From Aureimonas ureilytica (GTDB lineage: Bacteria; Pseudomonadota; Alphaproteobacteria; Rhizobiales; Rhizobiaceae), in NCBI RefSeq assembly GCF_001475935.1, contig NZ_LDQA01000038.1, positions 1-64,000 on the forward strand: a DNA stretch of 64,000 bases. The letters run 5' to 3'. Of the stretch, positions 55,104 through 64,000 are shown one piece after another. The stretch's first letter is position 1; every line of letters starts with the position of its first letter. The notes beneath the pieces are model-generated. The model did no database searches, had not been told where the DNA came from, and saw only the letters and a list, made by a program, of their open reading frames with translations. The translations under genes were made by a program, and so were the position numbers.

Positions 55104-55709
55104 TCAGTCGATGAGGTTCCACTTCCAGCGATCTTCCAGATTGAGGCCCTTCATCCGCGCGCGGCGCTCCGCAACGCGGGAAAGGCCCTTCGAACTGCGA
55201 GCGCGCGGAGCCGGCTTGTCCGCGGGAGCGGGCACACTGGCGACCCCGGCAGGATTCGCAATCGGCGGCACCCGCTCGGCCACTGGCTCCGGCTCTGCCT
55301 GCGCCGGTTTGGCGAAAGGCTCGGTGCGGCTTTCCGGACGTTTCGCGCGCAGGCGCGGCGCTGGGGCCCGCTCGCGCTCCCAGTCGTCTTCGACAGGTTC
55401 GCCCGCCTCCAAAGCGTCTGGCTCGGGTTGGGTGGAACGCTCTGCCTCGGGCGCCGCGCGCGATTCCAGAATGCGGCCTTCCGGCTTATGTCCGGACCGC
55501 ACCGATTTCGGCTTGGAAAACAGAGCCTTTGCGGCTGACTTGTTTCCGTCGGCAGGCGGCGGAGATGTCGGCTCGGCCTCCTCGTTCACCCGCATGAGAG
55601 ACTTGATTTCGTCGCCGAGCGAACCCGACCAGATGGACGTTTCAGCCGTCTTTCCCCGCTTCGGGCGGCGTTTGTATTCGACGGCGAACGGCTCGATGAC
55701 ACGCTTCAT
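55104..55709 (-). CDS. Hypothetical disordered basic/acidic protein
   Basis: A 201-residue protein I do not recognise. The first 45 residues (KRVIEPFAVEYKRRPKRGKT, then SIWSGSLGDEIKSLM) look ordered and conserved in style. Residues 50-175 are low complexity, rich in Pro, Ala, Glu and Arg. The end is a short basic segment (RVAERRARMKGLNLEDRWKWNL). ATG at 55709 is chosen; the upstream extension has no supporting features. A nucleic-acid or envelope-associated role is possible, but nothing shows it directly. Confidence 0.6.
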   Translation of the reverse strand: MKRVIEPFAVEYKRRPKRGKTAETSIWSGSLGDEIKSLMRVNEEAEPTSPPPADGNKSAAKALFSKPKSVRSGHKPEGRILESRAAPEAERSTQPEPDALEAGEPVEDDWERERAPAPRLRAKRPESRTEPFAKPAQAEPEPVAERVPPIANPAGVASVPAPADKPAPRARSSKGLSRVAERRARMKGLNLEDRWKWNLID

Positions 55710-55730
55710 GATGACTGTATCAATTCTCCG

Positions 55731-55901
55731 ATGAACGCACGGGGCATTGTTCTGGATCAGCGGCCGCGCAAGCCGCACTATTACATCGCGGGTAAGGAGG
55801 CGCAATTCATCGTCAACTTCCAGGGTCGTATCGCGACTTGGGCCACGCGGGATTCCACAAGCTTCTCGTCAGTTTCGCGCCGCGCCGACCGCTTGCCATG
55901 A
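55731..55901 (+). CDS. Possible small protein of 56 residues
   Basis: An ATG frame divergent from the 201-residue protein gene, 22 bp from its start. The reading MNARGIVLDQRPRKPHYYIA followed by GKEAQFIVNFQGRIATWATR has natural-looking composition, and most codons end in G or C as in neighbouring genes. No convincing ribosome site precedes it and no family is recognised. It may be a real small protein or the remnant of a larger one. Confidence 0.35.
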   Translation: MNARGIVLDQRPRKPHYYIAGKEAQFIVNFQGRIATWATRDSTSFSSVSRRADRLP

Positions 55902-56158
55902 GGCGTGCGGGCATCGGAGGCTCTCGTTGAGGTTTCGCCACCGCTTATTGAGACATGGGGCTAGATGATTCGCTTGTCTTCAAGAATGGCGACAAAAGAA
56001 CTCATCTTCTCAAGGACATAATCAGTAAGGCCGCCTCTGTTTTATTTTCTGGGATCCAGGAAGGATCGTGCGCAACCAGCTTGCGCCATGCGCATTTAGC
56101 CGGCGGTCAATAGCCATCAAGTTTTCGTCAGACCGCCGCCGCGCAGGAGAGAATCCCC
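55902..56158. other. A/T-richer intergenic stretch before the MFS gene
   Basis: The segment is visibly lower in G+C than its surroundings, notably 55960-56080, and holds no supported gene. It ends with the ribosome site AGGAGAG of the MFS gene. A small IR-like stretch near 56075 was not convincing. Confidence 0.45.
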
Positions 56159-57592
56159 ATGAGCACCGTGACCGCAACAGCGCCCGCCCAGGCGGCGGAG
56201 CCACCTTCTCGGTCACTGAAAGCCTTGGGCGCGGTCAACTTCTTTCTGGCCGATGTGCGTGACGGCCTCGGCCCTTTCCTCGGCATTTTTCTCGTGGGGC
56301 AGGGCTGGAGTACGGCCACGATCGGCCTCGTCATGACCATCGGCGGCATCGCCGGAATGCTGGCGACGACACCGCTCGGCGCGCTGGCCGACGCGTCCAA
56401 GGCCAAACGCTTCATGGTCGGCTTCTGCGCGGCGCTTGTGATCGTCGCCTCGCTCGCGATCCTGTTTCTGCCGAACTTTGCCTTCGTCACCGCGTCGCAG
56501 ATCGCGACGGGCATTGCCGGCGCGGCGATCGGGCCGGCCATCGCGGGCCTGACCCTCGGCCTCGTCGGGCAGGATGGGCTGGCCCATCAGTTGGGCCGCA
56601 ACGAAGCCTGGAACCATGGCGGCAATGTCTTCGCCGCTGCCGGCGCTGGCTTCTTCGGTTATGAGTTCGGCCTGCCCGCCGTCTTCATCCTGATGACCGT
56701 CATGGCCGCAGGCTCCATCGCCGCCATCCTGATGATCAACCCGAAGGACGTCGACCATGATGTCGCGCGCGGTCTGGAGCACAAGACCGGCGGTGATCGT
56801 GAAGCCCCATCGGGCTTCAGCGTTCTCTGGAAGTCGACCCCGCTTCTGATCCTGGCGGCGACGCTCATGCTCTTCCATTTTGGCAATGGCGCAATGCTGC
56901 CGCTTCTCGGCCAGCAGGTCGCGACGCGCGCCGAAAGCGGCACGACGAGCAATGGCGGAACGACGACGGCCTCGCCCGGCGCGTCCGGCCAAGCCACCAT
57001 CCCCTCGCAACAGGCCGGCTCGGACACGAATGGGTCGACGGCCATCGCGCCCGGTCAGTCCACGGCAGGCCGTCCGGCCGCCGAGCCGGTGCGCCAGCAC
57101 TCGACCCTCGATCGCCTCCTGACCGATCCCGTCTCCTACACCGCGGCCACCGTCATCATCGCGCAGCTCACCATGATCCCCATTGCGCTTCTGGCGGCGG
57201 GTTTCGCGCGGCGGCGCGGCTATTTTCTGCTTCTCGTCCTGGCGCTCGTCGCACTGCCCGTGCGCGGGTTGATCGCCGGTCTCTGGCCGAGCCACTTCGC
57301 GCTGATCCCGGTGCAGATGCTGGACGGCGTCGGCGCGGGGCTTCTGGGTGTCGCTGTGCCGGGTCTCGTCGCGCGGATGCTGCGCGGCACGGGCCACGTG
57401 AATGCGGGCCTCGGCGCGGTGATGACGGTGCAGGGCGTCGGTGCCTCGCTGAGCCCGGCCATCGCGGGCGTCATCGTCTCCCGCTACGGCTTCTCGGTCG
57501 CCTATCTGGTGTTGGCCGGCTTTGCGATCTGCGGGCTCGTGCTCTGGATCGTGTCGTCGCCCAAGGTCGCCAAGGCCTGTCGCGGCGAGTGA
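56159..57592 (+). CDS. MFS transporter with low-complexity central insertion
   Basis: A 477-residue membrane transporter with about 12 helices. Helix 2-3 loop GALADASKAKRF resembles the MFS motif A. An insertion at about residues 260-320 is rich in Ser, Thr, Gly, Ala, Pro and Gln, and is unusual for an MFS loop. Substrate unknown. ATG follows AGGAGAG. A stem-loop lies just after the stop codon. Confidence 0.87.
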   Translation: MSTVTATAPAQAAEPPSRSLKALGAVNFFLADVRDGLGPFLGIFLVGQGWSTATIGLVMTIGGIAGMLATTPLGALADASKAKRFMVGFCAALVIVASLAILFLPNFAFVTASQIATGIAGAAIGPAIAGLTLGLVGQDGLAHQLGRNEAWNHGGNVFAAAGAGFFGYEFGLPAVFILMTVMAAGSIAAILMINPKDVDHDVARGLEHKTGGDREAPSGFSVLWKSTPLLILAATLMLFHFGNGAMLPLLGQQVATRAESGTTSNGGTTTASPGASGQATIPSQQAGSDTNGSTAIAPGQSTAGRPAAEPVRQHSTLDRLLTDPVSYTAATVIIAQLTMIPIALLAAGFARRRGYFLLLVLALVALPVRGLIAGLWPSHFALIPVQMLDGVGAGLLGVAVPGLVARMLRGTGHVNAGLGAVMTVQGVGASLSPAIAGVIVSRYGFSVAYLVLAGFAICGLVLWIVSSPKVAKACRGE

Positions 57593-57610
57593 CCGCAAAT
57601 TAGGAGCGGT

Positions 57611-57635
57611 CGCGGGCGTCATGATGGCGCCCGCG
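57611..57635 (+). terminator. Stem-loop after the MFS gene
   Basis: CGCGGGCG (57611-57618) and CGCCCGCG (57628-57635) pair perfectly across a nine-base loop, 18 bp past the stop codon. No U tract follows. Confidence 0.5.
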
Positions 57636-57810
57636 AACCGTTCAGCCAACAAACAGGTCCACGCCCGTTCCGGCCCGTAAAGGCCTGCTCAGTTCGACAG
57701 GCGGTCAAACGCGCGTCTGGACCGAACCCGCGCAAGTTTGTTAGGGGCTCCCACCGGAGCCCCGGCCGCCTTCAACCTAAATCTCTTTCATTTCCCCGAG
57801 CGGATCCTCG

Positions 57811-59079
57811 ATGACCCTCAGTCTTCTGCATGTCTTCACTTGGGTCGTCAGCGGCGTCACCGTGTTCGGCGTCATCTTCCGGCCGGGCCAATGGCCGGAA
57901 TGGGTCTTCGCGGTTCTGGGCGCGGCGCTTCTGGTGGTCACCGGCCTGCTGCCCTGGCGCGAAGCGCTGGTGGGCATCGAGAGCGGGACCGACGTCTATC
58001 TCTTTCTGGCGGGCATGATGCTGCTGGCCGAAACGGCGCGGCGCGAGGGCCTCTTCAATTATCTCGCGGCCTTCGCGGCCCGCTCGGCCAAGGGCTCGCC
58101 CCGCCGCCTCTTCGCGCTGGTCTATCTCATCGGCACGCTCGTCACTGTGTTCCTGTCGAACGACGCGACGGCCGTGGTGCTGACGCCCGCCGTGATCGCC
58201 GTGACGCGCGCGGCGAAAGTGTCCTCGCCCATTCCCTATCTCCTCGTCTGCGCCTTCGTGGCGAACGCGGCCTCCTTCGTCCTGCCGATTTCCAACCCGG
58301 CCAATCTCGTCGTCTTCGGCAGCCAGATGCCGCCGCTCGGCCAATGGCTCCTGCGCTTCTCGCTGCCCTCGATCCTGGCCATCGCCGCAACCTTCTATCT
58401 CCTGCGCTGGACCCAGAAAGAGGGCCTCCAGGGCACGACGGACTCGAATGTCGAGATCCCGCATCTCTCGCTCGGCGGGCGCATCGCGGCGATCGGGCTC
58501 GTCGCGGCCAGCATCGTGCTTCTCGTCTCCTCCGCGCTCGGTCTTGAACTCGGCTGGCCGACGCTGCTCGCCGGCTTCCTCACCGCGCTCGCCGTGATGA
58601 TCGGCGAAAAGAACAACCCGCTGCCCCTGGCGAAGGAAATCTCCTGGGAAACGCTCGCCATGGTCGCGGGGCTCTTCGTCATCGTGCGCGCGCTGGAAGT
58701 CAGCGGGCTTCAGGCGACGCTGGTCTCCCTTCTGGAAGGCCCGCTCAATCAAGCGCCGCATTGGGGCGCGATGGCCTCGGGCGTCGTGCTGGCCTTCGGC
58801 ACGAACCTCACCAACAATCTGCCGCTCGGTCTCCTCACGGGTGCTTTCACCAATGCCGCGCATCTGCCGGAGCAGGTCGTCAACGCCATCCTGATCGGCA
58901 TCGATATCGGCCCCAACCTGTCGGTCACGGGCTCGCTCGCGACCATTCTCTGGCTCAGCGCCCTGCGCCGCGAGGGCCTCTCCTTCGGCGCGCTGAACTT
59001 CCTGAAGATCGGCTTCGTGGTGATGCCGCCCGCCCTGATCCTGGCGCTTCTGGCGGTTCTGTTCCAGCCCTGGTCGTGA
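57811..59079 (+). CDS. ArsB/NhaD-like ion transporter
   Basis: A 422-residue membrane protein with about 11-12 helices of the ion-transporter superfamily. FLSNDATAVVLTPAVIAVT and the matching second-half segment FGTNLTNNLPLGLLTGAF are the pair of substrate-binding hairpins of this family, and SFVLPISNPANLVVFG follows ArsB. Arsenite export or sodium/dicarboxylate transport are possible. No arsR or arsC is nearby, so the arsenic link is not secure. Confidence 0.8.
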   Translation: MTLSLLHVFTWVVSGVTVFGVIFRPGQWPEWVFAVLGAALLVVTGLLPWREALVGIESGTDVYLFLAGMMLLAETARREGLFNYLAAFAARSAKGSPRRLFALVYLIGTLVTVFLSNDATAVVLTPAVIAVTRAAKVSSPIPYLLVCAFVANAASFVLPISNPANLVVFGSQMPPLGQWLLRFSLPSILAIAATFYLLRWTQKEGLQGTTDSNVEIPHLSLGGRIAAIGLVAASIVLLVSSALGLELGWPTLLAGFLTALAVMIGEKNNPLPLAKEISWETLAMVAGLFVIVRALEVSGLQATLVSLLEGPLNQAPHWGAMASGVVLAFGTNLTNNLPLGLLTGAFTNAAHLPEQVVNAILIGIDIGPNLSVTGSLATILWLSALRREGLSFGALNFLKIGFVVMPPALILALLAVLFQPWS

Positions 59080-59092
59080 GGGACCAAGGCCT

Positions 59093-59521
59093 ATGGCGTC
59101 CGCCCCACGCCGCCGCCTCGCGCTTCTCGGCGCGGCGGCGCTGGTGATCCTTGCCGGCCTGTCCTTGCGGGCCGGCGGCTACCGGCTCGGCCTGTCCTTC
59201 TTCGCGGTCAAATATGGAGGCTCCCTTCTCTGGGGGAGCATGGTCTATTTCCTGATCGCGGCATTTCTCCCGCGCCGGGGGCGGGTCGCGGGTCTTGCCC
59301 TCGCGCTGGCGGTCGCGGTTGAGTTCTCCCGGCTCGTCCACACGCCCGCCTTCGACGCCTTTCGCCTGACGACGGCCGGAGCATTGCTGCTCGGCCGCGT
59401 CTTCTCGCTCTGGAATATCCTGGCCTATGCCATCGGGATCGGGCTCGCGGCCCTGCTCGATCGCGCTCTCCTACCGGGCCAGGAGGAATCGCGTCAGTCG
59501 GCAATCACCAGCCAGGGCTAG
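59093..59521 (+). CDS. DUF2809 membrane protein
   Basis: A 142-residue protein with four predicted helices and the family block KYGGSLLWGSMVYFLIA. Function unknown. It starts 13 bp after the transporter stop and may be co-transcribed with it. Its stop codon shares the palindrome CTAG with the stop of the convergent gene. Confidence 0.82.
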   Translation: MASAPRRRLALLGAAALVILAGLSLRAGGYRLGLSFFAVKYGGSLLWGSMVYFLIAAFLPRRGRVAGLALALAVAVEFSRLVHTPAFDAFRLTTAGALLLGRVFSLWNILAYAIGIGLAALLDRALLPGQEESRQSAITSQG

Positions 59522-60048
59522 CGGGCGCGATAACTCTCGGCCTTGGCCGGAAAGAGGTCGGCTCTCGCGTTCAGCGGATTGGGCCGCAGGATGCCGGCCG
59601 CCAGTTCCTTCAACCCGTTCGGCGCATAGAGCGCGCCGCTTTCGACCTCGATGCCGACGCAGGTGCAGGTCACGAGATAGCGGTCGATCCCGTCCCGCGC
59701 GGACGAAAGCTGCGGATAGCTCCCGCCGAAACGCTGGGGATACCAGAGATGCACGCGAGCCTGATTGCGAAGCTCGACCTCGACGCCGAGATCGGCCGTC
59801 GCCTCCGCGACAGCGCGGATCGCCCGATCTTCCGCCTCGAAGGAAAGATCGGTGTCGTCGAAATAGAAGACGTCGTAATCCTTGATGCCCCAGCCCGGCG
59901 CGCGGTCCGAGCGCGCGTTCCAGAGGGTCTGGAAGAGGCAGCCGGCGACGAGATGGCACTGAGGGAGATCAATCCTGCGAAGCCGGCGTTCGAGTTCGGC
60001 ATTCACCGGATTGCTGCGTGCGATCGCCAGAAATTCCGCCTCGGTCAT
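59518..60048 (-). CDS. Nucleotidyltransferase-family protein (DUF925 type)
   Basis: A 176-residue protein of the COG3575/DUF925 group. GIKDYDVFYFDDTDLSFEAED carries the paired acidic residues (D-x-D) of the nucleotidyltransferase fold, after a Gly-Cys helix LVAGCLFQTLWN. The substrate is not known. The ATG at 60048 follows AAGGG. It ends in the CTAG overlap with the DUF2809 gene. Confidence 0.82.
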   Translation of the reverse strand: MTEAEFLAIARSNPVNAELERRLRRIDLPQCHLVAGCLFQTLWNARSDRAPGWGIKDYDVFYFDDTDLSFEAEDRAIRAVAEATADLGVEVELRNQARVHLWYPQRFGGSYPQLSSARDGIDRYLVTCTCVGIEVESGALYAPNGLKELAAGILRPNPLNARADLFPAKAESYRAR

Positions 60049-60171
60049 GGCACGCCCTTCATCCGCTTCAGTTCTTGAAACCGGGTTGAGGCGATACAAT
60101 CCCCAAATGACAGCCGTATCCTCTGTCTCCTGTCTCCCCCAATTTCTTCCGGGCCTCAGGAGGACGGCGTC

Positions 60172-60600
60172 TCATTCCTCATGGTGGTGCTCCGGCTGGA
60201 CCGTCTGCGGGATGATCTTCAGCTCGCCATAGGCCACCGCGCGCTGCGAGGTGATGGTGTCGGCGAAATGCTGCACCTCGTCGGAGCGGCCCTTGAGGAC
60301 GCTGATCTCGAGGCAGCGCTCGGCGTCGAGATGGACATGCAGCGAGGCGACCGAAAGGTCGTGATGGTGATGGTGCGAGACGGTCAGCCGGCGCGCCAGA
60401 TCGCGCGCCTCATGGTCGTAGACATAGCTGAGCACGCCGACGCAATCCCGCGCCTCGCCCGCTTTGATCGCCGCGTGGCGCAGGCCGAGCCGCGCCAGAT
60501 CGCGGATCGCCTCCGAGCGGTTGGGATAGCCGTCGCGCTCGATCATCCGGTCAAGCTCGGCCATGAGATCGTCGTCGATCGTGATCGTGATCCGCTGCAT
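60172..60600 (-). CDS. nikR: Nickel-responsive regulator NikR
   Basis: A 142-residue ribbon-helix-helix repressor. The DNA-binding part [20 protein letters not shown] is at residues 3-22. The ACT-like nickel domain has the His cluster at 76-80 and H88, H90 and C96 in [13 protein letters not shown], matching the square-planar site of E. coli NikR. It is divergent from nikA, and a near-perfect NikR box lies between the two genes. Confidence 0.95.
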   Translation of the reverse strand: MQRITITIDDDLMAELDRMIERDGYPNRSEAIRDLARLGLRHAAIKAGEARDCVGVLSYVYDHEARDLARRLTVSHHHHHDLSVASLHVHLDAERCLEISVLKGRSDEVQHFADTITSQRAVAYGELKIIPQTVQPEHHHEE

Positions 60601-60688
60601 TCATCCTCCCGCGCTTGGGCCGATCTTGTCGAACCCCACGGCCTCGCGCGCAAGCCCTCTTGCGTCCTGGGACTGGACTTCGCAAACA

Positions 60689-60716
60689 GTATGATGTTTT
60701 GAGGAAAACGTCATAC
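60689..60716. promoter_or_regulatory. NikR box
   Basis: GTATGA-N16-TCATAC matches the E. coli NikR operator exactly. The extended arms GTATGATGTTTT and AAAACGTCATAC differ at only one pair. The site lies 89 bp before nikR and 19 bp before the nikA start codon, so NikR with nickel would block nikA transcription or elongation. Confidence 0.9.
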
Positions 60717-60734
60717 CAATGATGGAGTCGTGAT

Positions 60735-62303
60735 TTGCGCCGTCTTCTGTCCCTTGCCGTCGCTCTCGGTCTTCTGGTCTCTTTCCCAGCCATGGCGCAA
60801 GCCGGCGGGCGGCTGAACTTTTCCTGGCCGGTGAATGTCGGGCCGCTGAACCCGCATCTCTACACGCCGAACCAGATGTTCGCCCAATCCATGGTCTACG
60901 AGCCGCTGGTGAAGTACCGCAAGGACGGCACCATCCAGCCTTGGCTTGCGCAATCCTGGGACGTGTCCGAGGGCGGGCGCGTCTATACGTTCCACCTGCG
61001 GCCGAACGTGCGCTTTTCCAATGGCGAGGCCTTCGATGCAGCGGCCGTCGTCGCCAACTTCAACGCCGTTCTTGCCAATCGTGCCCGTCATGCCTGGCTG
61101 GAACTCGCCAACCAGATCACCGGCGTCGAGGCGCTGGATGAGCGCACCATTCGCCTCACGCTGAAGGACGCCTACTACCCCGCGCTGGAGGAACTCGCCC
61201 TGCCGCGCCCGTTCCGCTTCATCGCGCCGTCGCAATTCGTGGACGGCGGCACGGTGAAGGGCATCCGAGCGCCGATCGGCACGGGGCCTTGGGTCTTGAG
61301 CGAGAGCCATCTCGGCGAAAACGACCTCTTCACCCGCAACGAAACCTATTGGGGCGAGAAGCCGGCGCTGGACGCGGTGGACGTAAAGGTCATTCTCGAC
61401 CCGAACACGCGCGCCGTCGCGATGGAAACCGGCGAGATCGACCTGATCTACGGAACGGACGGCCCGATCTCGCCCGACACCTATGAGCGCTTCAAGGCGA
61501 TGGGCCGCTTCCAGACGGCGCTTTCCCCGCCGGTGGAAACGCGCGTCTTCGCGCTCAACACCAAGACGGGCCCAACGCGCGATCTCGCTGTCCGCCAAGC
61601 GATCAATCATGCGGTCGACAAGGACACGATGATCCGAGCGGCCCTTTACGGCACGCAGACGCGCGCCGACACGCTATTCTCGCCGAGCGTTCCCTATGCC
61701 GATATCGGCCTGAAACCGTACGCCTACGACCCGGCCCAGGGGGAAAGACTGTTGGACGAGGCCGGATGGAAAAGGGGCACTGACGGCCTGCGCTCGCGCG
61801 ACGGCGAGGCGCTGACCATCGAACTTTGCTTCGTCGGCAATGACGCCGTGTTGAAGTCCATGGCGGAGATCGTGCAGGCCGATCTCGCGAAAGTCGGCAT
61901 CGGCGTGACGCTGACCGGCGAGGAGGAAAGCTCGATCTATGCGCGCCAGCGCGACGGGCGCTTCGGCATGATCTTCAACCGAAGCTGGGGCGCGCCCTAT
62001 GATCCGCACGCCTTCCTGTCCTCCATGCGCGTGCCCTCCCATGCCGATTATCAGGCGCAGCTCGGCCTGCCCGACAAGGCGGAGATCGACGCCGAGATCG
62101 GCCGCGTTCTCGTCTCCACGGACGAGGCGGAGCGGCGGGCGCTCTACAGGGACATCCTCACCCGCCTCCACAGGCAAGCCGTTTATCTTCCGCTCAGTTT
62201 CGTGAACACGATGGTGGTGGCGCGACCGGAGTTGGGGCCTATTCCCTTCGGCGCGCTGGCGAGCGAAATTCCCTTCGAAGACATTCGACCCGAGGCGCGC
62301 TGA
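60735..62303 (+). CDS. nikA: Nickel ABC transporter substrate-binding protein NikA
   Basis: A 522-residue periplasmic binding protein of the peptide/nickel family. The signal peptide ends at [25 protein letters not shown] is the NikA-type start of the mature part, and [21 protein letters not shown] the family block. It starts with TTG after GGAG; no suitable ATG is present. NikR and its operator directly upstream support nickel as substrate. nikB starts two bases after the stop. Confidence 0.93.
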   Translation: MRRLLSLAVALGLLVSFPAMAQAGGRLNFSWPVNVGPLNPHLYTPNQMFAQSMVYEPLVKYRKDGTIQPWLAQSWDVSEGGRVYTFHLRPNVRFSNGEAFDAAAVVANFNAVLANRARHAWLELANQITGVEALDERTIRLTLKDAYYPALEELALPRPFRFIAPSQFVDGGTVKGIRAPIGTGPWVLSESHLGENDLFTRNETYWGEKPALDAVDVKVILDPNTRAVAMETGEIDLIYGTDGPISPDTYERFKAMGRFQTALSPPVETRVFALNTKTGPTRDLAVRQAINHAVDKDTMIRAALYGTQTRADTLFSPSVPYADIGLKPYAYDPAQGERLLDEAGWKRGTDGLRSRDGEALTIELCFVGNDAVLKSMAEIVQADLAKVGIGVTLTGEEESSIYARQRDGRFGMIFNRSWGAPYDPHAFLSSMRVPSHADYQAQLGLPDKAEIDAEIGRVLVSTDEAERRALYRDILTRLHRQAVYLPLSFVNTMVVARPELGPIPFGALASEIPFEDIRPEAR

Positions 62304-62304
62304 G

Positions 62305-63249
62305 ATGGCGCGCTTCATCCTGCGCCGGCTGCTGCTTCTGGTGCCGATGCTGCTGGCGGCCTCGCTGGCGATCTTCCTGCTTCTGCGCCTTGGCCCCAGC
62401 GATCCGGCCATGGATTATCTGCGCCTGTCGCGCCTGCCGCCGACGCCCCAGGCGCTGGAGGAAGCGCGCGCCCTGCTCGGCCTCGACCGGCCGATCGCGG
62501 TTCAATATCTCGACTGGCTCGGTCATGCGCTGCGACTCGATTTCGGCCTGTCCTATGCCACGCAGCGCCCCGTCCTGCCCGATCTCCTGCATTATCTCCC
62601 CGCGACGCTCCAGCTTGCCGGCGCGGCCCTGGTGCTGACGCTCGGCATCTCCGTTCCGCTCGGCATGTGGGCGGCGCGCCACCGCGACAGGCTGCCCGAC
62701 CAGATCGTGCGTCTCGTCGCCTTTCTCGGCGTGTCCATGCCGAACTTCTGGCTGGGCTTCCTGCTCGTGCTCGTCTTCTCCGTGCAGCTCGGCTGGCTGC
62801 CGGCCATGGGGCGAGGGGGCCTGTCGCATATGATCATGCCGGCGGCCTCGATCGCGCTGATGTCGCTGGCGATCAACGCCCGCCTCCTGCGCGCCTCGAT
62901 GCTGGAGGTCGCCGGCCAGCGCCATGTCACCTATGCCCGCCTTCGCGGCCTGTCCGAGCGGCGTGTGGAGCGCGCGCATGTCCTGCGCAACGCGCTTCTG
63001 CCGATCATCACCGCGACGGGGATGCATGTGGGCGAGCTGATCGGCGGCACGCTGGTCATCGAAAGCATTTTCGGCTGGCCGGGTGTCGGGCGCTATGCCG
63101 TCTCGGCCATTTTCAACCGCGACTATCCCGTGATCCAGTGTTTCACGCTCTTGATGGTCGGCGTCTTCGTCCTGTGCAATCTTCTGGCGGATATCGCCTA
63201 TGCCGTCGCCGATCCGCGCATTCGCCTGTCGTCGGAGGGCGTCGAATGA
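62305..63249 (+). CDS. nikB: Nickel ABC transporter permease NikB
   Basis: A 314-residue permease with six helices and the EAA region [24 protein letters not shown]. The N-terminal helix [15 protein letters not shown] and [20 protein letters not shown] near the end are typical of DppB/NikB. It overlaps the next permease gene by four bases. Confidence 0.93.
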   Translation: MARFILRRLLLLVPMLLAASLAIFLLLRLGPSDPAMDYLRLSRLPPTPQALEEARALLGLDRPIAVQYLDWLGHALRLDFGLSYATQRPVLPDLLHYLPATLQLAGAALVLTLGISVPLGMWAARHRDRLPDQIVRLVAFLGVSMPNFWLGFLLVLVFSVQLGWLPAMGRGGLSHMIMPAASIALMSLAINARLLRASMLEVAGQRHVTYARLRGLSERRVERAHVLRNALLPIITATGMHVGELIGGTLVIESIFGWPGVGRYAVSAIFNRDYPVIQCFTLLMVGVFVLCNLLADIAYAVADPRIRLSSEGVE

Positions 63250-64000
63250 GCGATCTCGCGTTTCCCGCCGAGGCCATCGCCGAACCGCGTCGCCGCCCGC
63301 TCGGGCGCGGGGGCCGCATCGCGTTGGGGCTGGTGCTGGCCATCGTCATGGTTGCGCTCGTCGGCCCTTGGATCAGCCCCTATGAGCCCAACGCGGTCGA
63401 TCTGCCCGCGCGGCTCCAGGAGCCCGGCTGGGCGCACTGGCTCGGCACCGATCACCTGGGACGGGACATTCTTTCGCGCCTCATCGCCGGGGCGCGCGTC
63501 TCGCTCGGCTCCGTCGCCGTCGCCCTGTCCCTGATCCTGACGCTCGGCATCACGATCGGCGGCGCGGCGGGGTTTCTCGGCGGGCGGCTGGATCAGGCCA
63601 TCATGCGCGTCACGGACGTGTTCATGACCTTTCCGACCCTGGTGCTCTCGCTCTTCATGGTCGGGATGCTCGGCACGGGCCTCGTCAATGTGGTCGCCGC
63701 CATCGCCCTGTCGCATTGGCCCTGGTATGCGCGCATCGTGCGCGGCATCGTCCTGTCGCTGAAACATCGCGAGTTCATCCTGGCCTCGCGCCTCGCGGGC
63801 GCGAGCCGACTTCGCGTCTTCCGCGAACACTTGCTGCCCGCGACCCTCTCGCAGCTCGTGGTGCTAGCGACGCTCGATATCGGCCATATCATGCTGCATG
63901 TCTCCGGCCTGTCCTTTCTCGGCCTCGGCGTCGCCGCGCCCACCGCCGAATGGGGTGTCATGCTGAACGACGCGCGCGCCTTCGTCTGGACGCAGCCGCT
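63246..64000 (+). CDS. nikC: Nickel ABC transporter permease NikC (3' end outside window)
   Basis: The first 251 residues of a DppC/NikC permease; family length is about 280. [23 protein letters not shown] is the family signature after the first helix, and the EAA loop is [25 protein letters not shown]. It starts inside the nikB stop (ATGA) and remains open to the window end. The ATPases nikD and nikE are expected downstream. Confidence 0.92.
   Translation, partial: MSDLAFPAEAIAEPRRRPLGRGGRIALGLVLAIVMVALVGPWISPYEPNAVDLPARLQEPGWAHWLGTDHLGRDILSRLIAGARVSLGSVAVALSLILTLGITIGGAAGFLGGRLDQAIMRVTDVFMTFPTLVLSLFMVGMLGTGLVNVVAAIALSHWPWYARIVRGIVLSLKHREFILASRLAGASRLRVFREHLLPATLSQLVVLATLDIGHIMLHVSGLSFLGLGVAAPTAEWGVMLNDARAFVWTQP

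Overview
The window is a high-GC, gene-dense chromosomal segment. Gene content and style (ATGA-type overlaps, many GTG/TTG starts, Pho-, HutC- and NikR-type operators) fit an alphaproteobacterium, probably of the Hyphomicrobiales. No rRNA, tRNA, CRISPR array, insertion sequence or phage gene was seen. Both edges cut genes: phnI on the left and a nikC-like permease gene on the right.

Layout. (1) 1-9020, plus strand: most of a carbon-phosphorus lyase operon, phnI(partial)-J-K-L-hexapeptide acetyltransferase-phnC-D-E-DUF1045-phnM-N, with a candidate Pho box before phnC. (2) 9115-16336: a GntR/FCD regulator divergent from an NRAMP-like transporter, PxpA, a DUF1445 protein, a fused PxpB-PxpC and a fused biotin carboxylase-biotin carrier protein. 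This looks like 5-oxoproline or lactam use with a urea-carboxylase-like architecture. (3) 16552-27046: two GGDEF-EAL proteins flank a 1337-residue Pls/PosA-type single-module peptide synthetase, a MarR regulator and a LuxR-type regulator. (4) 27225-35295: ureohydrolase, aminotransferase and histidine ammonia-lyase on the minus strand, divergent from a polar amino acid ABC transporter and a HutC-type repressor. (5) 35300-43421: a Rieske oxygenase and reductase with a HisC-like aminotransferase and a GlcD-type FAD oxidase, a divergent LysR regulator, then formyl-THF deformylase and L-serine dehydratase. (6) 43610-45458: undecaprenyl-diphosphatase and a MipA/OmpV-like protein. (7) 45656-55003: an eight-gene operon in which every junction overlaps (HAD phosphatase, ureohydrolase-fold protein, small four-helix transporter, alpha/beta hydrolase, FemAB-like acyltransferase, second small transporter, histidine kinase, NtrC-type regulator). 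It is divergent from a glutamate-1-semialdehyde-aminomutase-like aminotransferase. (8) 55104-59521: a disordered protein, an MFS transporter, an ArsB/NhaD-like transporter and a DUF2809 protein. (9) 59518-64000: a nucleotidyltransferase-family protein, NikR, and nikA-, nikB- and nikC-like genes with a NikR box.

The strongest candidate for an undescribed system is region 7. The divergent intergenic region carries a sigma-54 type -24/-12 element facing each way. Between them lie two copies of the palindrome CTCCAA-N3-TTGGAG at enhancer-like distances, and the operon encodes its own sensor kinase and sigma-54 activator. The enzymes suggest synthesis, export and attachment of an amine-containing envelope compound, but the product is not known and this part is inference.
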